DNA of 46,797 nt from Nitrospira sp. GTDB lineage: Bacteria; Nitrospirota; Nitrospiria; Nitrospirales; Nitrospiraceae. The DNA lies in contig SWDR01000022.1 of NCBI GenBank assembly GCA_005116815.1, positions 10,023 through 56,819 of the forward strand, read 5' to 3'. Below, piece by piece: positions 5,809 to 15,717 of the stretch (positions are counted from its first letter, which is position 1; every line of letters begins with the position of its first letter). The position numbers were made by a program, and so were the translations under genes. Under the pieces are notes generated by a model. That model worked only from the letters and a program-made list of their open reading frames with translations, had not been told where the DNA came from and searched no databases.

Positions 5809-8130
5809 CTACTTGATCGCCACGGCCTTCACTTCTTTGAACGTGGTGTGGCCCTGAAGCGTCTTCTGCACTCCGTCCTGCATGAGGGTCGTCATGCCAT
5901 CCTCGATGGCAGCATTCACCATCTCTTCAGTTTTGGCTTTCGACTGAATCATACGTTTGATGCGATCCGATCCCAGGAGCAACTCGTGCAGGGCCACGCG
6001 TCCCTTAAAGCCTGTGCGATTGCAAGTCTCACATCCCTTTCCGCGGGCTAAGCGGAATGTGTTGTCCTGCGGGATGCCCAGCTTGTCCCAGTTCGCAGGC
6101 CCGTACCCCTGGCGAATTTCCTCATACTCAACTGCGGTTCCGACGTATTGCTCCTTGCAGTCTTTGCAGATCCGGCGAGTGAGGCGCTGGGCAAGGACTC
6201 CTAACATAGCATCGGCAAAACTGAAGGAGTCGCAGCCCATATCCAGAAGTCTGGTGACCGTTTCCACCGCACTGTTGGTGTGGAGTGTGCTCATGACGAG
6301 GTGTCCGGTCAATGAGGCTTCAATGCCGATTTCAGCCGTTTCTTTATCTCGCATTTCTCCGACCATAATCACGTCTGGATCGGCTCGAAGAAATGCGCGC
6401 ATAGCTTTGGCAAAGGTGAAATCGATCTTGGGTTGAACCTGCACTTGCCGAAGCCCGTACTGCGTGATTTCGACGGGGTCTTCTGCCGTCCAGATCTTGA
6501 TGTCCGGTGTATTGATGAAACCGAGAACGGAGTGGAGGGTCGTGGTTTTACCTGATCCGGTCGGTCCGACGCAGAGAATGATGCCATAGGGTTTGGCCGC
6601 GATCTCTTTAATCGCCGCCAGATTTCGGTCTGAAAATCCCATCTTGTCGAGAGGCAAGGGCTCGCTGGCCGCGAGCAGACGCATGACGACGTCTTCATTA
6701 TATCCAGCAGTCGGAATCGTTGCGACGCGCAACTCGATTTCTTTGTTTTCCGATAGCTTGAACTTGATCTTGCCGTCCTGGGGTTTGCGCCGTTCTGCAA
6801 TGTCGAGGCTGGCCATAATTTTCAGACGCGACACGATCGCACGACGATAACTCTGTGGAATCTTCATGTACTCGAAACAATCGCCGTCGACCCTGAAACG
6901 GACAAGCGTTTCACGCTTCTCTCCATAGGGTTCGACGTGAATGTCTGAGGCGCCTTGTCGATAGGCATCGGCAATGATCTGGTTGGCCAGTCGTACGATG
7001 GCGTTGTCGTTTTCGTCGAGCCCACCTCCGGAATCCTCCGCTGCGGCTTCTTGGGCTTCGTTGACGAGTTCTCCGAGAATGTCGGAGACGTTTTCATCCA
7101 GCTTTCTGCTGCTGCCGGAATCGCCCTGTCCCTGTCCTGTGGCAGAGCTGAGGAATTGTGCAATATCACGGCGGAGGCTGATGGCAAAACGAATGTTGAG
7201 ACCTGGAAACGTGCGCTTGATATCCGCCACACGGTCGAGATCGCCCGGATCGTCCGTTAAAATTTCGATGGCGGTCCTGTCCCGCTTGAGGGGCATCCAA
7301 TGGTTTTTCCTGAGGTAGTCGACGTTGAGATTTTTCAGGAGCTCGATATCGACGATCGTTCGATCGCTGTATTCGATATAGGGGCATTTGTGAAACTGCG
7401 CGAGCGATTTGCCGATCTCAAGCTTCGGCACCTTGTATTTTTCGATCAAGATGCTCTCGAAGTCCGATATGCCTTTCTTGGACTCGGCGATGGCATTGTC
7501 TAGGTCGTTTTGAGATATGCGGTTATTCGTCACCAACAGGTCGAACTTGGTCGGGTTCTTTTTTGAGACCTTGCGAAGATTGAAGAAGGCGATGCCGAGG
7601 GCCTTGGCGATTTCCGCGACAGATTCTTCATCTTTTCTGGTAAAACGGGCGCCGCTTTTCTTATTGAGCAGTTGGAGCACGCCCATTAAATACTTGTTCT
7701 CTGCCACGATCGGATAGGTCAAAACCTGCTTGGTTTTGAATCCGGTTCGCTTGTCGTAGGAGTTGTCGTGCAGGAGTGAAGGATGAACGCCCTGCAGCTC
7801 CGCGATGTTGTAGGCGTCGGCGATATTTACCGGGCGGAGATACTTCGCGCAGAATCCGGGCAGACTTTGTTCCGTGATGGGGATGCGGATTTCCTCGACT
7901 CTATCGATGTGCGGGACTTTCGAGAAAATTTCTTTTTTGTCGGAATCAAAGGCATAGATGGTGAGGTCTTCAGCGTCGAAGAGACTGAGAATGTCTTTAT
8001 GTAAGTCCAGGAGAATATGGTCGAGATCGCTGGCGGCATTGATTTGGTCGGCGATGCGTTTGATGTTTTCGGCAAAGGCGACCTTTTGCTGAAGCTCCTG
8101 GAGGTTTTGCGGGACGGGATTGGCTTGCAT
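5809..8130 (-). CDS. GAF-domain GspE/PilB-type secretion or type IV pilus ATPase
   Basis: 773-aa cytoplasmic hexameric ATPase of the type II secretion/type IV pilus assembly family. Order: GAF sensor domain (about 20-185), an N-terminal GspE/MshEN-like domain (about 195-330), a linker rich in acidic residues, then the motor. Walker A GPTGSGKTTT, the His/Walker B region DPDVIMVGEMRD, and STLHTN are present, with the zinc tetracysteine CKDC...CETC near the C-terminus. The usual RLG-type c-di-GMP motif of MshEN domains is not obvious (KGISDFESIL at that place), so nucleotide binding by that domain is doubtful. No other pilus genes are adjacent. Ribosome-binding site AGGAA at 9 nt. Confidence 0.9.
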   Translation of the reverse strand: MQANPVPQNLQELQQKVAFAENIKRIADQINAASDLDHILLDLHKDILSLFDAEDLTIYAFDSDKKEIFSKVPHIDRVEEIRIPITEQSLPGFCAKYLRPVNIADAYNIAELQGVHPSLLHDNSYDKRTGFKTKQVLTYPIVAENKYLMGVLQLLNKKSGARFTRKDEESVAEIAKALGIAFFNLRKVSKKNPTKFDLLVTNNRISQNDLDNAIAESKKGISDFESILIEKYKVPKLEIGKSLAQFHKCPYIEYSDRTIVDIELLKNLNVDYLRKNHWMPLKRDRTAIEILTDDPGDLDRVADIKRTFPGLNIRFAISLRRDIAQFLSSATGQGQGDSGSSRKLDENVSDILGELVNEAQEAAAEDSGGGLDENDNAIVRLANQIIADAYRQGASDIHVEPYGEKRETLVRFRVDGDCFEYMKIPQSYRRAIVSRLKIMASLDIAERRKPQDGKIKFKLSENKEIELRVATIPTAGYNEDVVMRLLAASEPLPLDKMGFSDRNLAAIKEIAAKPYGIILCVGPTGSGKTTTLHSVLGFINTPDIKIWTAEDPVEITQYGLRQVQVQPKIDFTFAKAMRAFLRADPDVIMVGEMRDKETAEIGIEASLTGHLVMSTLHTNSAVETVTRLLDMGCDSFSFADAMLGVLAQRLTRRICKDCKEQYVGTAVEYEEIRQGYGPANWDKLGIPQDNTFRLARGKGCETCNRTGFKGRVALHELLLGSDRIKRMIQSKAKTEEMVNAAIEDGMTTLMQDGVQKTLQGHTTFKEVKAVAIK

Positions 8131-8337
8131 TAGATAAATTCCTGCAGGTCACACAAGGTGGTCATTGCCGGATTGAAGTGCATATGTGGGCCTGGCGTTC
8201 GCGAGCACAATTGCTCTGAAGTGGCGGTCGAATGTCAGTCTAGCTGATCGCGAGTGGAAGGCAAGGAAAAGGCGGTTTCAGTCTGGCAAGCTTCCGTGCT
8301 CCACAAGAGGAGCGACGTGACGGGAGACGATGAGGTG

Positions 8338-10038
8338 TTAACGTGTTTGTGTACGAGTCAGATGAGCGGCAACTTGAGCGGGAGGCATCTTGAGTTTCAC
8401 TCCGTCCTTCCGAGTCTTGACCTCCACAACTCCTTCGGCGAGGCCCTTGTCGCCGATGACGACTTGGAACGGCGCTCCCATCAGGTCTGCATCATTGAAC
8501 TTCACACCCGCTCGTTCGTCCCGGTCATCCCAGAGTACTTCTAGTCCTGCCGCCTGCAGTTCATTGTAGAGTTGCTCTGTGACTTGAGCGGTTTGGTCTG
8601 ATTTGGTGAGCGGGAGGAGATGCACATGGAATGGAGCAATGGGGAAGGGCCAAATAATGCCTTTGTCGTCATGGTTCTGTTCGATCGCCGATGCGGCAGT
8701 CCGTCCGACTCCGATGCCATAACATCCCATCACCGCGAGGCATTCCTTGCCTTGTGCATCCAGGAAGGAGGCCTTCATGAGTTCACTGTATTTGGTGCCG
8801 AGCATAAAGACGTGCCCGACCTCAATCCCCCGCGTCGCTTTCAACGTCCCATCTTTTCTTGGTGACGGATCTCCATCACGGGCGCTGCGGAGATCGGCAA
8901 ACTGCTCGACCTGGAAATCGCGATCCCAATTCGCATCGACATAGTGCGTATCGAGTTGATTGCCGCCGACGACCACGTTGCGCAAGGCTTTGACCGCATG
9001 GTCGGCGATAATCCGAACATCTTTCAACCCGACTGGTCCGGCAAATCCGACCGGCGAGCCCGTGACTTGCTCGACAACGGCAGGCGTCGCGAGTTCAAGC
9101 TCGGTGACGCGCAGGAGCCGCTGAATTTTGATCTCATTGGCCTCATGGTCGCCCCGCACCAGCACGGCAATCGTCTCTTTTCCTGTCGAGTAGAGAAGCG
9201 TTTTGACAAGGTGCGTCGGGGAAATGTTCAAGAATTTCGTGACCTCGTCGACGGTCCGGCAGCGAGGTGTCTGGACGGTGCGCAGGGGACGGGGTGCGTC
9301 GGTATCCGTCTCCGTAGGAGGAAGCACTTCGGCCTGTTCGACGTTGGCGGCGTAGGTGCCGGTATCGCTATAGACGATGGTGTTCTCGCCCGTATCGGCG
9401 AGCACCATGAACTCGTGAGATGAGCTCCCGCCAATCAGCCCGGTGTCGGCTTCTACGGCACGAAAGGTGAGGCCGCAGCGTGTGAAGATACGCTGATAGG
9501 CGTCGTACATCTTCTGATAGCTGACCCTGGCGCTCGCTTCGTCCTGGTCGAAACTGTAGGCGTCCTTCATGATGAACTCGCGTCCACGCATGAGTCCGAA
9601 GCGGGGGCGGATTTCGTCGCGAAACTTCGTTTGGATCTGATAGAAATTCAGCGGCATCTGCCGATAGGAGCGGACTTCGCGCCTGAATAAATCGGTGATC
9701 ACTTCCTCATGGGTCGGTCCCAAACAGAACTCGCGCTCGTGGCGATCCTTAAAGCGGATCAACTCCTTGCCGTAGAAGTTCCATCGGCCTGTTTCCTGCC
9801 AGAGCTCTGCGGGGGAGGCAATGGGCATCAGAAGTTCTTGTGCCCCAGCCCGGTTCATTTCCTCGCGAATGATCTGTTCGACCTTTCGAATGACCCTGAG
9901 GCCAAGCGGAAGATAGGTGTAGATGCCGGCTGCCACTTTGCGGATCAGCCCCGCTCTGAGCATGAGCTTATGGCTGACGGTTTCCGCTTCGACCGGTTCT
10001 TCGCGCAATGTCGGGATTAAGACTTGAGAGGTACGCAT
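8338..10038 (-). CDS. proS: Prolyl-tRNA synthetase (class II, bacterial type)
   Basis: 566-aa cytoplasmic enzyme that charges tRNA-Pro. It is the bacterial long form: N-terminal class II core with motif 1 and motif 2 ([18 protein letters not shown] near residue 140), an inserted editing domain (about residues 225-390, including HLVKTLLY), motif 3 ([10 protein letters not shown] near 450) and the C-terminal anticodon-binding domain. Length matches the family. It is the last gene of the uppS-cdsA-dxr-rseP-proS series, 127 bp after rseP; that order is widespread in bacteria. No strong ribosome-binding site was seen in front of the ATG. Confidence 0.97.
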   Translation of the reverse strand: MRTSQVLIPTLREEPVEAETVSHKLMLRAGLIRKVAAGIYTYLPLGLRVIRKVEQIIREEMNRAGAQELLMPIASPAELWQETGRWNFYGKELIRFKDRHEREFCLGPTHEEVITDLFRREVRSYRQMPLNFYQIQTKFRDEIRPRFGLMRGREFIMKDAYSFDQDEASARVSYQKMYDAYQRIFTRCGLTFRAVEADTGLIGGSSSHEFMVLADTGENTIVYSDTGTYAANVEQAEVLPPTETDTDAPRPLRTVQTPRCRTVDEVTKFLNISPTHLVKTLLYSTGKETIAVLVRGDHEANEIKIQRLLRVTELELATPAVVEQVTGSPVGFAGPVGLKDVRIIADHAVKALRNVVVGGNQLDTHYVDANWDRDFQVEQFADLRSARDGDPSPRKDGTLKATRGIEVGHVFMLGTKYSELMKASFLDAQGKECLAVMGCYGIGVGRTAASAIEQNHDDKGIIWPFPIAPFHVHLLPLTKSDQTAQVTEQLYNELQAAGLEVLWDDRDERAGVKFNDADLMGAPFQVVIGDKGLAEGVVEVKTRKDGVKLKMPPAQVAAHLTRTQTR

Positions 10039-10165
10039 AATTCTATGAGAAGGGTCAATAAATAAGGGATTACGGCTGTAGGTTACTCAGTTCGACGTGC
10101 CGGTGATCGAGGGGTTGTTTCACCAAGATGAAGACGTTCAACGTCGGGATTTTCCGCCTCAGGTC

Positions 10166-11557
10166 TTACCGTAAAAATATCCGCTCAAGGTCATTCCAGA
10201 ACGCAAAAATCATGACGCCCACTAATAACACGAGGCCTGCCTGTTGTGCTACTTCTCTTTGGCGTTCACCGAGGGGTTTCCTGAGGATGGCTTCAATCAG
10301 GAAAAACAACAGATGGCCGCCGTCGAGAATGGGAATCGGGAGCAAGTTGAGCACGCCAAGATTGATGCTGAGAATGGCGATGAGAAAGACCACACTCGAG
10401 GCCCCTTGCGCAGCCGCTTCTCCGGAAATATTCGCGATCGTCAGCGGTCCGCCGATATTTTTACTGGAGATATCCCCCACGATCATCTTGTAGAGACCGA
10501 TGGCCGTCAGCTCGGTCCAGCCCCATGTGGCTCCCAAGCCGTCATAGAGCGACAACAGCGGGGTGCTCGAGCGCATGATCGAACGGCCTGGTCCTGAAAT
10601 GCCGATCTTGCCGACCTCGACCGATTGGCCGCTGACCATGGTTTTCTCGGCAGAGGGCGTCACGGTTAGCGGAATCCGCTGTCCTTCCCGCAGGACCTCG
10701 ATCTTGAGTGGGTGGCTGGGGTTTTCTTTCACCATGCCGGTCATCTGCGACCAGGTATGGATCGTGTGGCCCTCGATGTTGGCGACATAGTCGCCTGCCT
10801 GCAGTCCGGCTTTGGCTGCTGGAGAGCCTTGCATGACGGAGGTGACGAGGGGAGGTGTTTCCTCGACGCCCAGGTAATAGGCGGGCTCTTGTGTTGAGGC
10901 CTGTGGTCCTGGGGCAATGGTGGGCGTCACGGTCAGTGTTTTGACCTGGCTGTTTCGTTTGATCTCAAGCGTCAGCGCCTGGCCCTTGCTTTTCGCCACA
11001 GCGTCGAACAGTTCCGTCCTGGTCGAGATCTCCTGTCCGTTGACTCGGCTGATATGATCGCCGATCTGGATGCCGGCCGTATCGGCTGGAGAGCCGGGGA
11101 CCATCGCTTCGACATCGGGATTCAAGTCCTGGAAGGTGGGGACGAATAGTGGCGCTCCGGTGGCGAGCCATCCCGCAAAAATAAAATAGGCCAGAATAAA
11201 GTTAAACCCAGGCCCTGCGGCGACGATTAGAACTTTCCCCCAGAGGCCTTGGTGCGCAAAGGATCGGGTCCGATCCTCTGGCGTGGTGGCCTCGGTTTCA
11301 TCTTCGCCGAACAGCTTGACGTAGCCACCCAGTGGAATGGCTGAGAGGAGATATTCGGTTTCGCCCATTTGGCGGCCGAAAATCTTCGGTCCGAATCCCA
11401 GAGAAAACTTGAGAACCTTGACGCCGACCCAGCGAGCGGCCAGGAAATGCCCGAGTTCATGGAACGCGACGAGCACGCCGAGGACGACCAGGAACCACCA
11501 GGCCTTTTGCAAGAGCAGCCAGAGGGTATCGGGGGACCAGGTGAATGCCATGAACAC
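10166..11557 (-). CDS. rseP: Site-2 protease RseP, inner-membrane zinc metalloprotease
   Basis: 463-aa intramembrane protease that cleaves anti-sigma factors or leftover signal peptides within the inner membrane. The zinc motif HELGH is in the first helix (FHELGHFLAARWVG), and the second motif LLPIPILDGGH is in the C-terminal membrane region. Two tandem PDZ domains (about 125-215 and 220-310) occupy the periplasmic section; both contain GDxI/V-type ligand loops. The gene is complete and in its usual place between dxr (23 bp upstream) and proS. Involvement in envelope stress signalling is from family knowledge. Confidence 0.95.
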   Translation of the reverse strand: MFMAFTWSPDTLWLLLQKAWWFLVVLGVLVAFHELGHFLAARWVGVKVLKFSLGFGPKIFGRQMGETEYLLSAIPLGGYVKLFGEDETEATTPEDRTRSFAHQGLWGKVLIVAAGPGFNFILAYFIFAGWLATGAPLFVPTFQDLNPDVEAMVPGSPADTAGIQIGDHISRVNGQEISTRTELFDAVAKSKGQALTLEIKRNSQVKTLTVTPTIAPGPQASTQEPAYYLGVEETPPLVTSVMQGSPAAKAGLQAGDYVANIEGHTIHTWSQMTGMVKENPSHPLKIEVLREGQRIPLTVTPSAEKTMVSGQSVEVGKIGISGPGRSIMRSSTPLLSLYDGLGATWGWTELTAIGLYKMIVGDISSKNIGGPLTIANISGEAAAQGASSVVFLIAILSINLGVLNLLPIPILDGGHLLFFLIEAILRKPLGERQREVAQQAGLVLLVGVMIFAFWNDLERIFLR

Positions 11558-11580
11558 GGTGTATGCTCCTTCGTGTAAAA

Positions 11581-12741
11581 CTAGCGTGCCAATGCGACGA
11601 CCAACGACTCTGCCTTCTCGCGGGCCCAGCGATCCGCCTCCAGCGCCTCTTCCAGCGTATCGACCTCTTTGGGGCTGTGGGCGTTCATCGTGCTGCGAAT
11701 AATGTCCACAATATCGGTGAACCGGACGCCCCCCTTCAGGAACGCCTCAACCGCCACTTCGTTGGCGGCATTCATCGTGGCCGGCATCGTGCCGCCGATC
11801 CGCAACGATTCAAATCCAAGGCCTAAACAGGGAAACCGGTCGTGATCCGGTTTGCAGAACGTCAACTTTCCTATCTCCGTCAGATCCAGCGACGGGAGGT
11901 CCAGCGGCAAGCGCCCTGGGTATCGCATCGCATAGGAAATAGGCGTTCGCATATCCGGCAATCCCAACTGCGCAATCATCGAACGATCTTCATACTCTAC
12001 CAGAGAATGGATGATGCTTTCCCGATGGATCATCACTTCGATCTGGGACTCCGGGATGTCGAAGAGCCAGCGGGCTTCCACGACTTCAAGGCCCTTGTTC
12101 ATGAGGGTGGCAGAATCGATGGTGATTTTGGCGCCCATTTTCCAATTGGGATGCTGGAGCGCCCGTTCGGGGGTGACATCGCGCAGCTCGTCTTTCGTCA
12201 GAGTCCAGAGGGCTCCGCCGGACGCCGTTAAGATGAGGCGGCGGACATCTTCTTTGCGATGGCCTTCTAACGACTGAAAGATGGCGCTATGTTCGCTGTC
12301 GACCGGGAAAATGCGGACGCCATGCCGCCGCGCCTCGTCCTGCATCAGTTTTCCCGCCATGACCATCGGTTCTTTATTGGCCAAGGCAATTTGTTTTCCG
12401 CTCCGGATCGCGGCCAGGGTGGGGACAAGTCCGGCGCCACCGACGATGGCTGAGATGACGAGTTCAGCTTCTGGCGCAGAGGCGACCTGAATTAAACCTT
12501 CTTGACCGTCCAGGATTTCAACCGGCAGTCCCGCGCAGCGCTGCCGGAGCCTGGTGGCCGCGGCGGCATTCGAGAGGGCCACGACGCGTGGCTTGTAGCG
12601 GCGGATCTGCTCTTCGAGTTTTTCGTCATTGCTTCCCGCAGTCAGCCCTGCCACACGGAACTCTTCAGGGAACCGGTCCACGATATCTAAGGTGCTGGTG
12701 CCGATCGACCCAGTCGATCCGAGAATGACGATTGTTTTCAT
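11581..12741 (-). CDS. dxr: 1-deoxy-D-xylulose 5-phosphate reductoisomerase
   Basis: 386-aa NADPH-dependent enzyme that converts DXP to 2-C-methyl-D-erythritol 4-phosphate, the committed step of the MEP isoprenoid pathway. The NADPH fold begins at once with GSTGSIGTSTL. The substrate/metal region is recognisable (PVDSEHSAIFQ near residue 147; TASGGALW near 180; HPNWKMGAKITIDSATLMNKGLE near 205). Length is standard. It supplies the isoprenoid precursors that the neighbouring uppS uses for undecaprenyl diphosphate. It lies 10 bp after cdsA and 23 bp before rseP, consistent with one operon. Confidence 0.97.
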   Translation of the reverse strand: MKTIVILGSTGSIGTSTLDIVDRFPEEFRVAGLTAGSNDEKLEEQIRRYKPRVVALSNAAAATRLRQRCAGLPVEILDGQEGLIQVASAPEAELVISAIVGGAGLVPTLAAIRSGKQIALANKEPMVMAGKLMQDEARRHGVRIFPVDSEHSAIFQSLEGHRKEDVRRLILTASGGALWTLTKDELRDVTPERALQHPNWKMGAKITIDSATLMNKGLEVVEARWLFDIPESQIEVMIHRESIIHSLVEYEDRSMIAQLGLPDMRTPISYAMRYPGRLPLDLPSLDLTEIGKLTFCKPDHDRFPCLGLGFESLRIGGTMPATMNAANEVAVEAFLKGGVRFTDIVDIIRSTMNAHSPKEVDTLEEALEADRWAREKAESLVVALAR

Positions 12742-12751
12742 AGCTGATTCC

Positions 12752-13648
12752 TCACTCGATGACTCGTAGGCGGCTGACCATCGTTATATAGTAGTAGAAG
12801 GCAGGGGCGGTGAACAAGAGACTATCCAGCCGGTCGAGCATGCCGCCATGTCCTGGCAGAATTCCTCCGGAGTCTTTGATGCCGACGCTTCGTTTCATGG
12901 CCGACTCAGTCAGATCGCCCCACAGACCTGTGATGGTCAGCAGGGTAGCCAAGACGAGACAGTCGAGGCCCGACAACTCCGGAAGAAACCACCAACGAAT
13001 CGCATACGCGGCGAGTATCGCACCAATCAAGCCGCCGACCAAGCCTTCGTAGGTTTTTTTCGGACTGATCGTCGGCGCCAAGCGATGACGTCCGTAGAGG
13101 GTGCCGACATAGTAGGCGCCGGTATCGGACGCCCAGGTGACTAAGAGAAGAAAGAAGATCAGCCATTCGCCAAGAGGCAGCAGTCTCGTCATCGAGAGTG
13201 GGCCAAGCGTGAGGCCCAGGTAGAGTACGCCGAACAGGGTCATGGCGCCGTTCTTCAGGCTCTCTTCGAGTGGCGCGCGGCTGAATAGCGGAACGGAAAT
13301 AATGCCGATCAATGTCGCGAGGAGGCTCGGTACGACAATGCCTGGCTGGTGTGCGCCGAGAATCACCGCGGCGAATCCTGTCAGGCCGATGCCTATCAGC
13401 CAGGAGTGACTGTGGCCACTGAAACATAATCGATAGAACTCGAAGAGCGCGAGTGCGCCGGCCAGTACCACGACGCTTGAAAATACGAGGGGTGGGAGGT
13501 AGCGAATGACGGCGTACAAGAGTGGTGCGAGGACCAGGACTGTGTAGATCCGACGGGGATCGAACCGAGGCGCTGCAGCCGGCGTTGGGCTTGCCGGCTG
13601 TTGGCCGGCGGTGTTGGCGTGCTGCATGTGGGCCTGTCGATCGACCAC
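12752..13648 (-). CDS. cdsA: Phosphatidate cytidylyltransferase (CDP-diglyceride synthase)
   Basis: 298-aa polytopic inner-membrane enzyme that makes CDP-diacylglycerol from phosphatidate and CTP, feeding phospholipid synthesis. About eight hydrophobic helices follow a Pro/Ala-rich cytoplasmic N-terminus. The family signature is present near the C-terminus: SAMKRSVGIKDSGGILPGHG followed by MLDRLDS. An internal SPKKTYEG block also fits. The start overlaps the stop of uppS, indicating translational coupling. A start at the second Met (MQHANTAG) is also possible. Complete. Confidence 0.94.
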   Translation of the reverse strand: MVDRQAHMQHANTAGQQPASPTPAAAPRFDPRRIYTVLVLAPLLYAVIRYLPPLVFSSVVVLAGALALFEFYRLCFSGHSHSWLIGIGLTGFAAVILGAHQPGIVVPSLLATLIGIISVPLFSRAPLEESLKNGAMTLFGVLYLGLTLGPLSMTRLLPLGEWLIFFLLLVTWASDTGAYYVGTLYGRHRLAPTISPKKTYEGLVGGLIGAILAAYAIRWWFLPELSGLDCLVLATLLTITGLWGDLTESAMKRSVGIKDSGGILPGHGGMLDRLDSLLFTAPAFYYYITMVSRLRVIE

Positions 13649-14433
13649 TATGAAGAAATGGTGCTGAGTACGCGACCGAATCGCCGCTCGCGGCGCTGGT
13701 ATTCCAGCAAGGCCAGCAAGAGTTCGCGGCGACGGAAGTCGGGCCAGAGGGTTGGCGTGAAATAAAGCTCGGTGTAGGCCAGCTGCCAGAGGAGAAAATT
13801 GCTGATTCGCGTTTCGCCGCTGGTGCGAATTAACAGGTCCGGATCGGGCAGGTCATGGGTGTAGAGGTGTTGTTGGATTCGTGCCTCATCGACCTCGTTC
13901 GGTTGCAGCTTTCCGTCTTGTGCCTCACGAAGAAGCTCTCGCACCGCGTCGACAATCTCGGTCCGGCCACCATAACTGAGGGCGACGGTCAGATGCAGTT
14001 TGTCGAGATGGGCCGTTTCTTGTTCGGCGGCCCGGACCCATTGGAGGGCGGAGGCCGGAAGTGCGTCGAGTCGGCCGATCGTCCGAAACCGGACGCCCTG
14101 TTCAATGAGTTTCGTGCGCTCGGTCGACAGATAATATTCGAGCAAGCCCATGAGCGAGGAGATTTCCTGCGCAGGACGATTCCAGTTTTCCTGTGAAAAC
14201 GCGTAAATGGTCAGGGCATGGATGCCAAGCTCCAGGCAGACGGTGATCATGTCCCGAACGGACTGAATCCCTTCCCGATGACCGGCGATGCGAGGAAGGG
14301 TGCGGAGTTCTGCCCAGCGGCCGTTGCCATCCATGATAATGGCCACGTGCTTGGGTAAGAGGTCTGAATCGAGTTTTGTGGCCAGCTCTTCGTTGGATAA
14401 CTGGTCCATAGCCGATGATTCGTTCGTGCTCAT
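13648..14433 (-). CDS. uppS: Undecaprenyl diphosphate synthase (cis-prenyltransferase)
   Basis: Makes the C55 lipid carrier for peptidoglycan and O-antigen synthesis by cis-condensation of isopentenyl diphosphate. Signatures: IIMDGNGRWA with the catalytic Asp, GHREGI, YAFSQENWNRP, and RTSGETRISNFLLWQLAYTE near the C-terminus. The track ORF runs to a TTG at 14490; I prefer the ATG at 14433 (261 aa), closer to the usual length of about 250, although no strong ribosome-binding site marks either. First gene of the envelope operon and divergent from the tldD-like ORF. The frr gene that often precedes uppS is absent here. Confidence 0.94.
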   Translation of the reverse strand: MSTNESSAMDQLSNEELATKLDSDLLPKHVAIIMDGNGRWAELRTLPRIAGHREGIQSVRDMITVCLELGIHALTIYAFSQENWNRPAQEISSLMGLLEYYLSTERTKLIEQGVRFRTIGRLDALPASALQWVRAAEQETAHLDKLHLTVALSYGGRTEIVDAVRELLREAQDGKLQPNEVDEARIQQHLYTHDLPDPDLLIRTSGETRISNFLLWQLAYTELYFTPTLWPDFRRRELLLALLEYQRRERRFGRVLSTISS

Positions 14434-14569
14434 GCGATGTAGCTCGTCACGATCCTTAATCTTGGGTGAAAACGTATGGCAGGCGAGCAAAGTCTACTGG
14501 CGAGGGGGAGCAAAGTCAAACGAATTTTCGTAAAAGTCCTGTAAAAGCGACAAGTTGGACGATCTTGCA

Positions 14570-14599
14570 TTGCGCCTGCAGAAATGATTCGGCTATACT
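14570..14599 (+). promoter_or_regulatory. Possible promoter of the tldD-like ORF
   Basis: TTGCGC (14570-14575), 18-nt spacer, TATACT (14594-14599). The -10 matches consensus at five of six bases, the -35 only at TTG. It would give a leader of about 38 nt to the ATG at 14644. Confidence 0.35.
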
Positions 14600-14643
14600 C
14601 CAGCGTCCATTCGTATGCCAACCGTCGTGGGGATTCTCAAACC

Positions 14644-15561
14644 ATGGGTGAACTTGTTCAGTTGGCCTCCTTTGGCCTGACCGAAAGTGAAGTGTTCTCG
14701 GCGCTCGGACGGGTCAAAGTCCGTGAAGTCGACTATGCCGATCTGTATTTTGAGTCTTGTGTCTCCGAGTCCGTTTGGATGGAAGAGTCCTTCGTCAAAC
14801 GCGCCACGAAGAATGTGTCGCAGGGTGTGGGGGTACGAGCGACGGCGGGGGAGAAAACCGGCTTTGCCTATTCCGATGAACTGACGAAGAAGGATCTTGA
14901 GCTGGCGGCCGATACGGCGCGCTACATTGCCAATTCGCCAAGCGGGGCCCAGGCCGTTTCAGTGCCTGTCCGCCAACGACCAACACGCGACCTCTACCCG
15001 GTTGAACGGGCCCAGGCCGAAGTCTTATTACTGGTCGGGGCGGTCGTATTGGTGTTTCGCCTGCCGATTCCTGAACCTGTCGCCGAAGCGGCCGAGTTCG
15101 GCGTCGGTGCGATGCTCGTGCTGCTCGGCGGCATGCTCGGGATGCGATTGGTTCGAGAGCGCTGGCATGTGCATACACACGACCATGACGGTGCGCCGCA
15201 TGTCCATTTACATAGTCATGCGTTGGTCGAGGATCACGGCCATGGACATTGGTGGCGCGACTCCGTTCGGCCATTTTGTATCGGTATGGCCCATGGTCTG
15301 GCCGGGTCGGCCGCTCTCTTGCTGGTCGTGTTGTCGTCCGCCCGGTCGGTGTCGGAAGGGCTCATCTATATCGCCGTATTCGGGGTTGGTTCGATCCTGG
15401 GGATGATGTTGGTCGGACTCGTCGTGAGCCTTCCACTGTTGTGGTCGATGAACCTCGGACGTCCCGTCTTTCTCGCGGTGCAGGGACTGGCGAGTCTTGG
15501 GAGTGTGGCTGTTGGACTCGCTCTGATGTTCCAGATTGCCTTCGGCGGTCAACGCTTCTAA
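14644..15561 (+). CDS. tldD: TldD N-terminus fused in frame to a HupE/UreJ-like membrane protein C-terminus
   Basis: The first 125 or so residues match the N-terminal domain of the TldD metalloprotease family: VDYADLYFES, EESFVKRATKNVSQGVGVRA, GFAYSDELTKKDL, then RQRPTRDLYPVERAQAEV. From about nucleotide 15,021 the chain abruptly becomes a nickel-permease/urease-accessory-like membrane protein (LLFRL-type helix, FGVGAMLVLLGG, a His-rich loop HVHTHDHDGAPHVHLHSH, then GMAHGLAGSAALLLVV and two more helices). The TldD metal motif and the first helices of the transporter are both missing, so neither half should work. The start is ATG at 14644; the track's earlier start is unlikely. Probably a deletion or an assembly join. 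Confidence 0.75.
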   Translation: MGELVQLASFGLTESEVFSALGRVKVREVDYADLYFESCVSESVWMEESFVKRATKNVSQGVGVRATAGEKTGFAYSDELTKKDLELAADTARYIANSPSGAQAVSVPVRQRPTRDLYPVERAQAEVLLLVGAVVLVFRLPIPEPVAEAAEFGVGAMLVLLGGMLGMRLVRERWHVHTHDHDGAPHVHLHSHALVEDHGHGHWWRDSVRPFCIGMAHGLAGSAALLLVVLSSARSVSEGLIYIAVFGVGSILGMMLVGLVVSLPLLWSMNLGRPVFLAVQGLASLGSVAVGLALMFQIAFGGQRF

Positions 15562-15717
15562 CTCCTGCACCAGCACTGTCTCGATGGGAAATCTACGTGC
15601 GTGATATGGGCGGCTATGGTATTCTGCCCATCTCACATTCCGGTGAGGAGTGGCGAGAGTCCGCTGCTGCCTCACGTGGCAGGAGTTGGTTCGGCGTCGG
15701 ACTACAAGGAGCCTACG

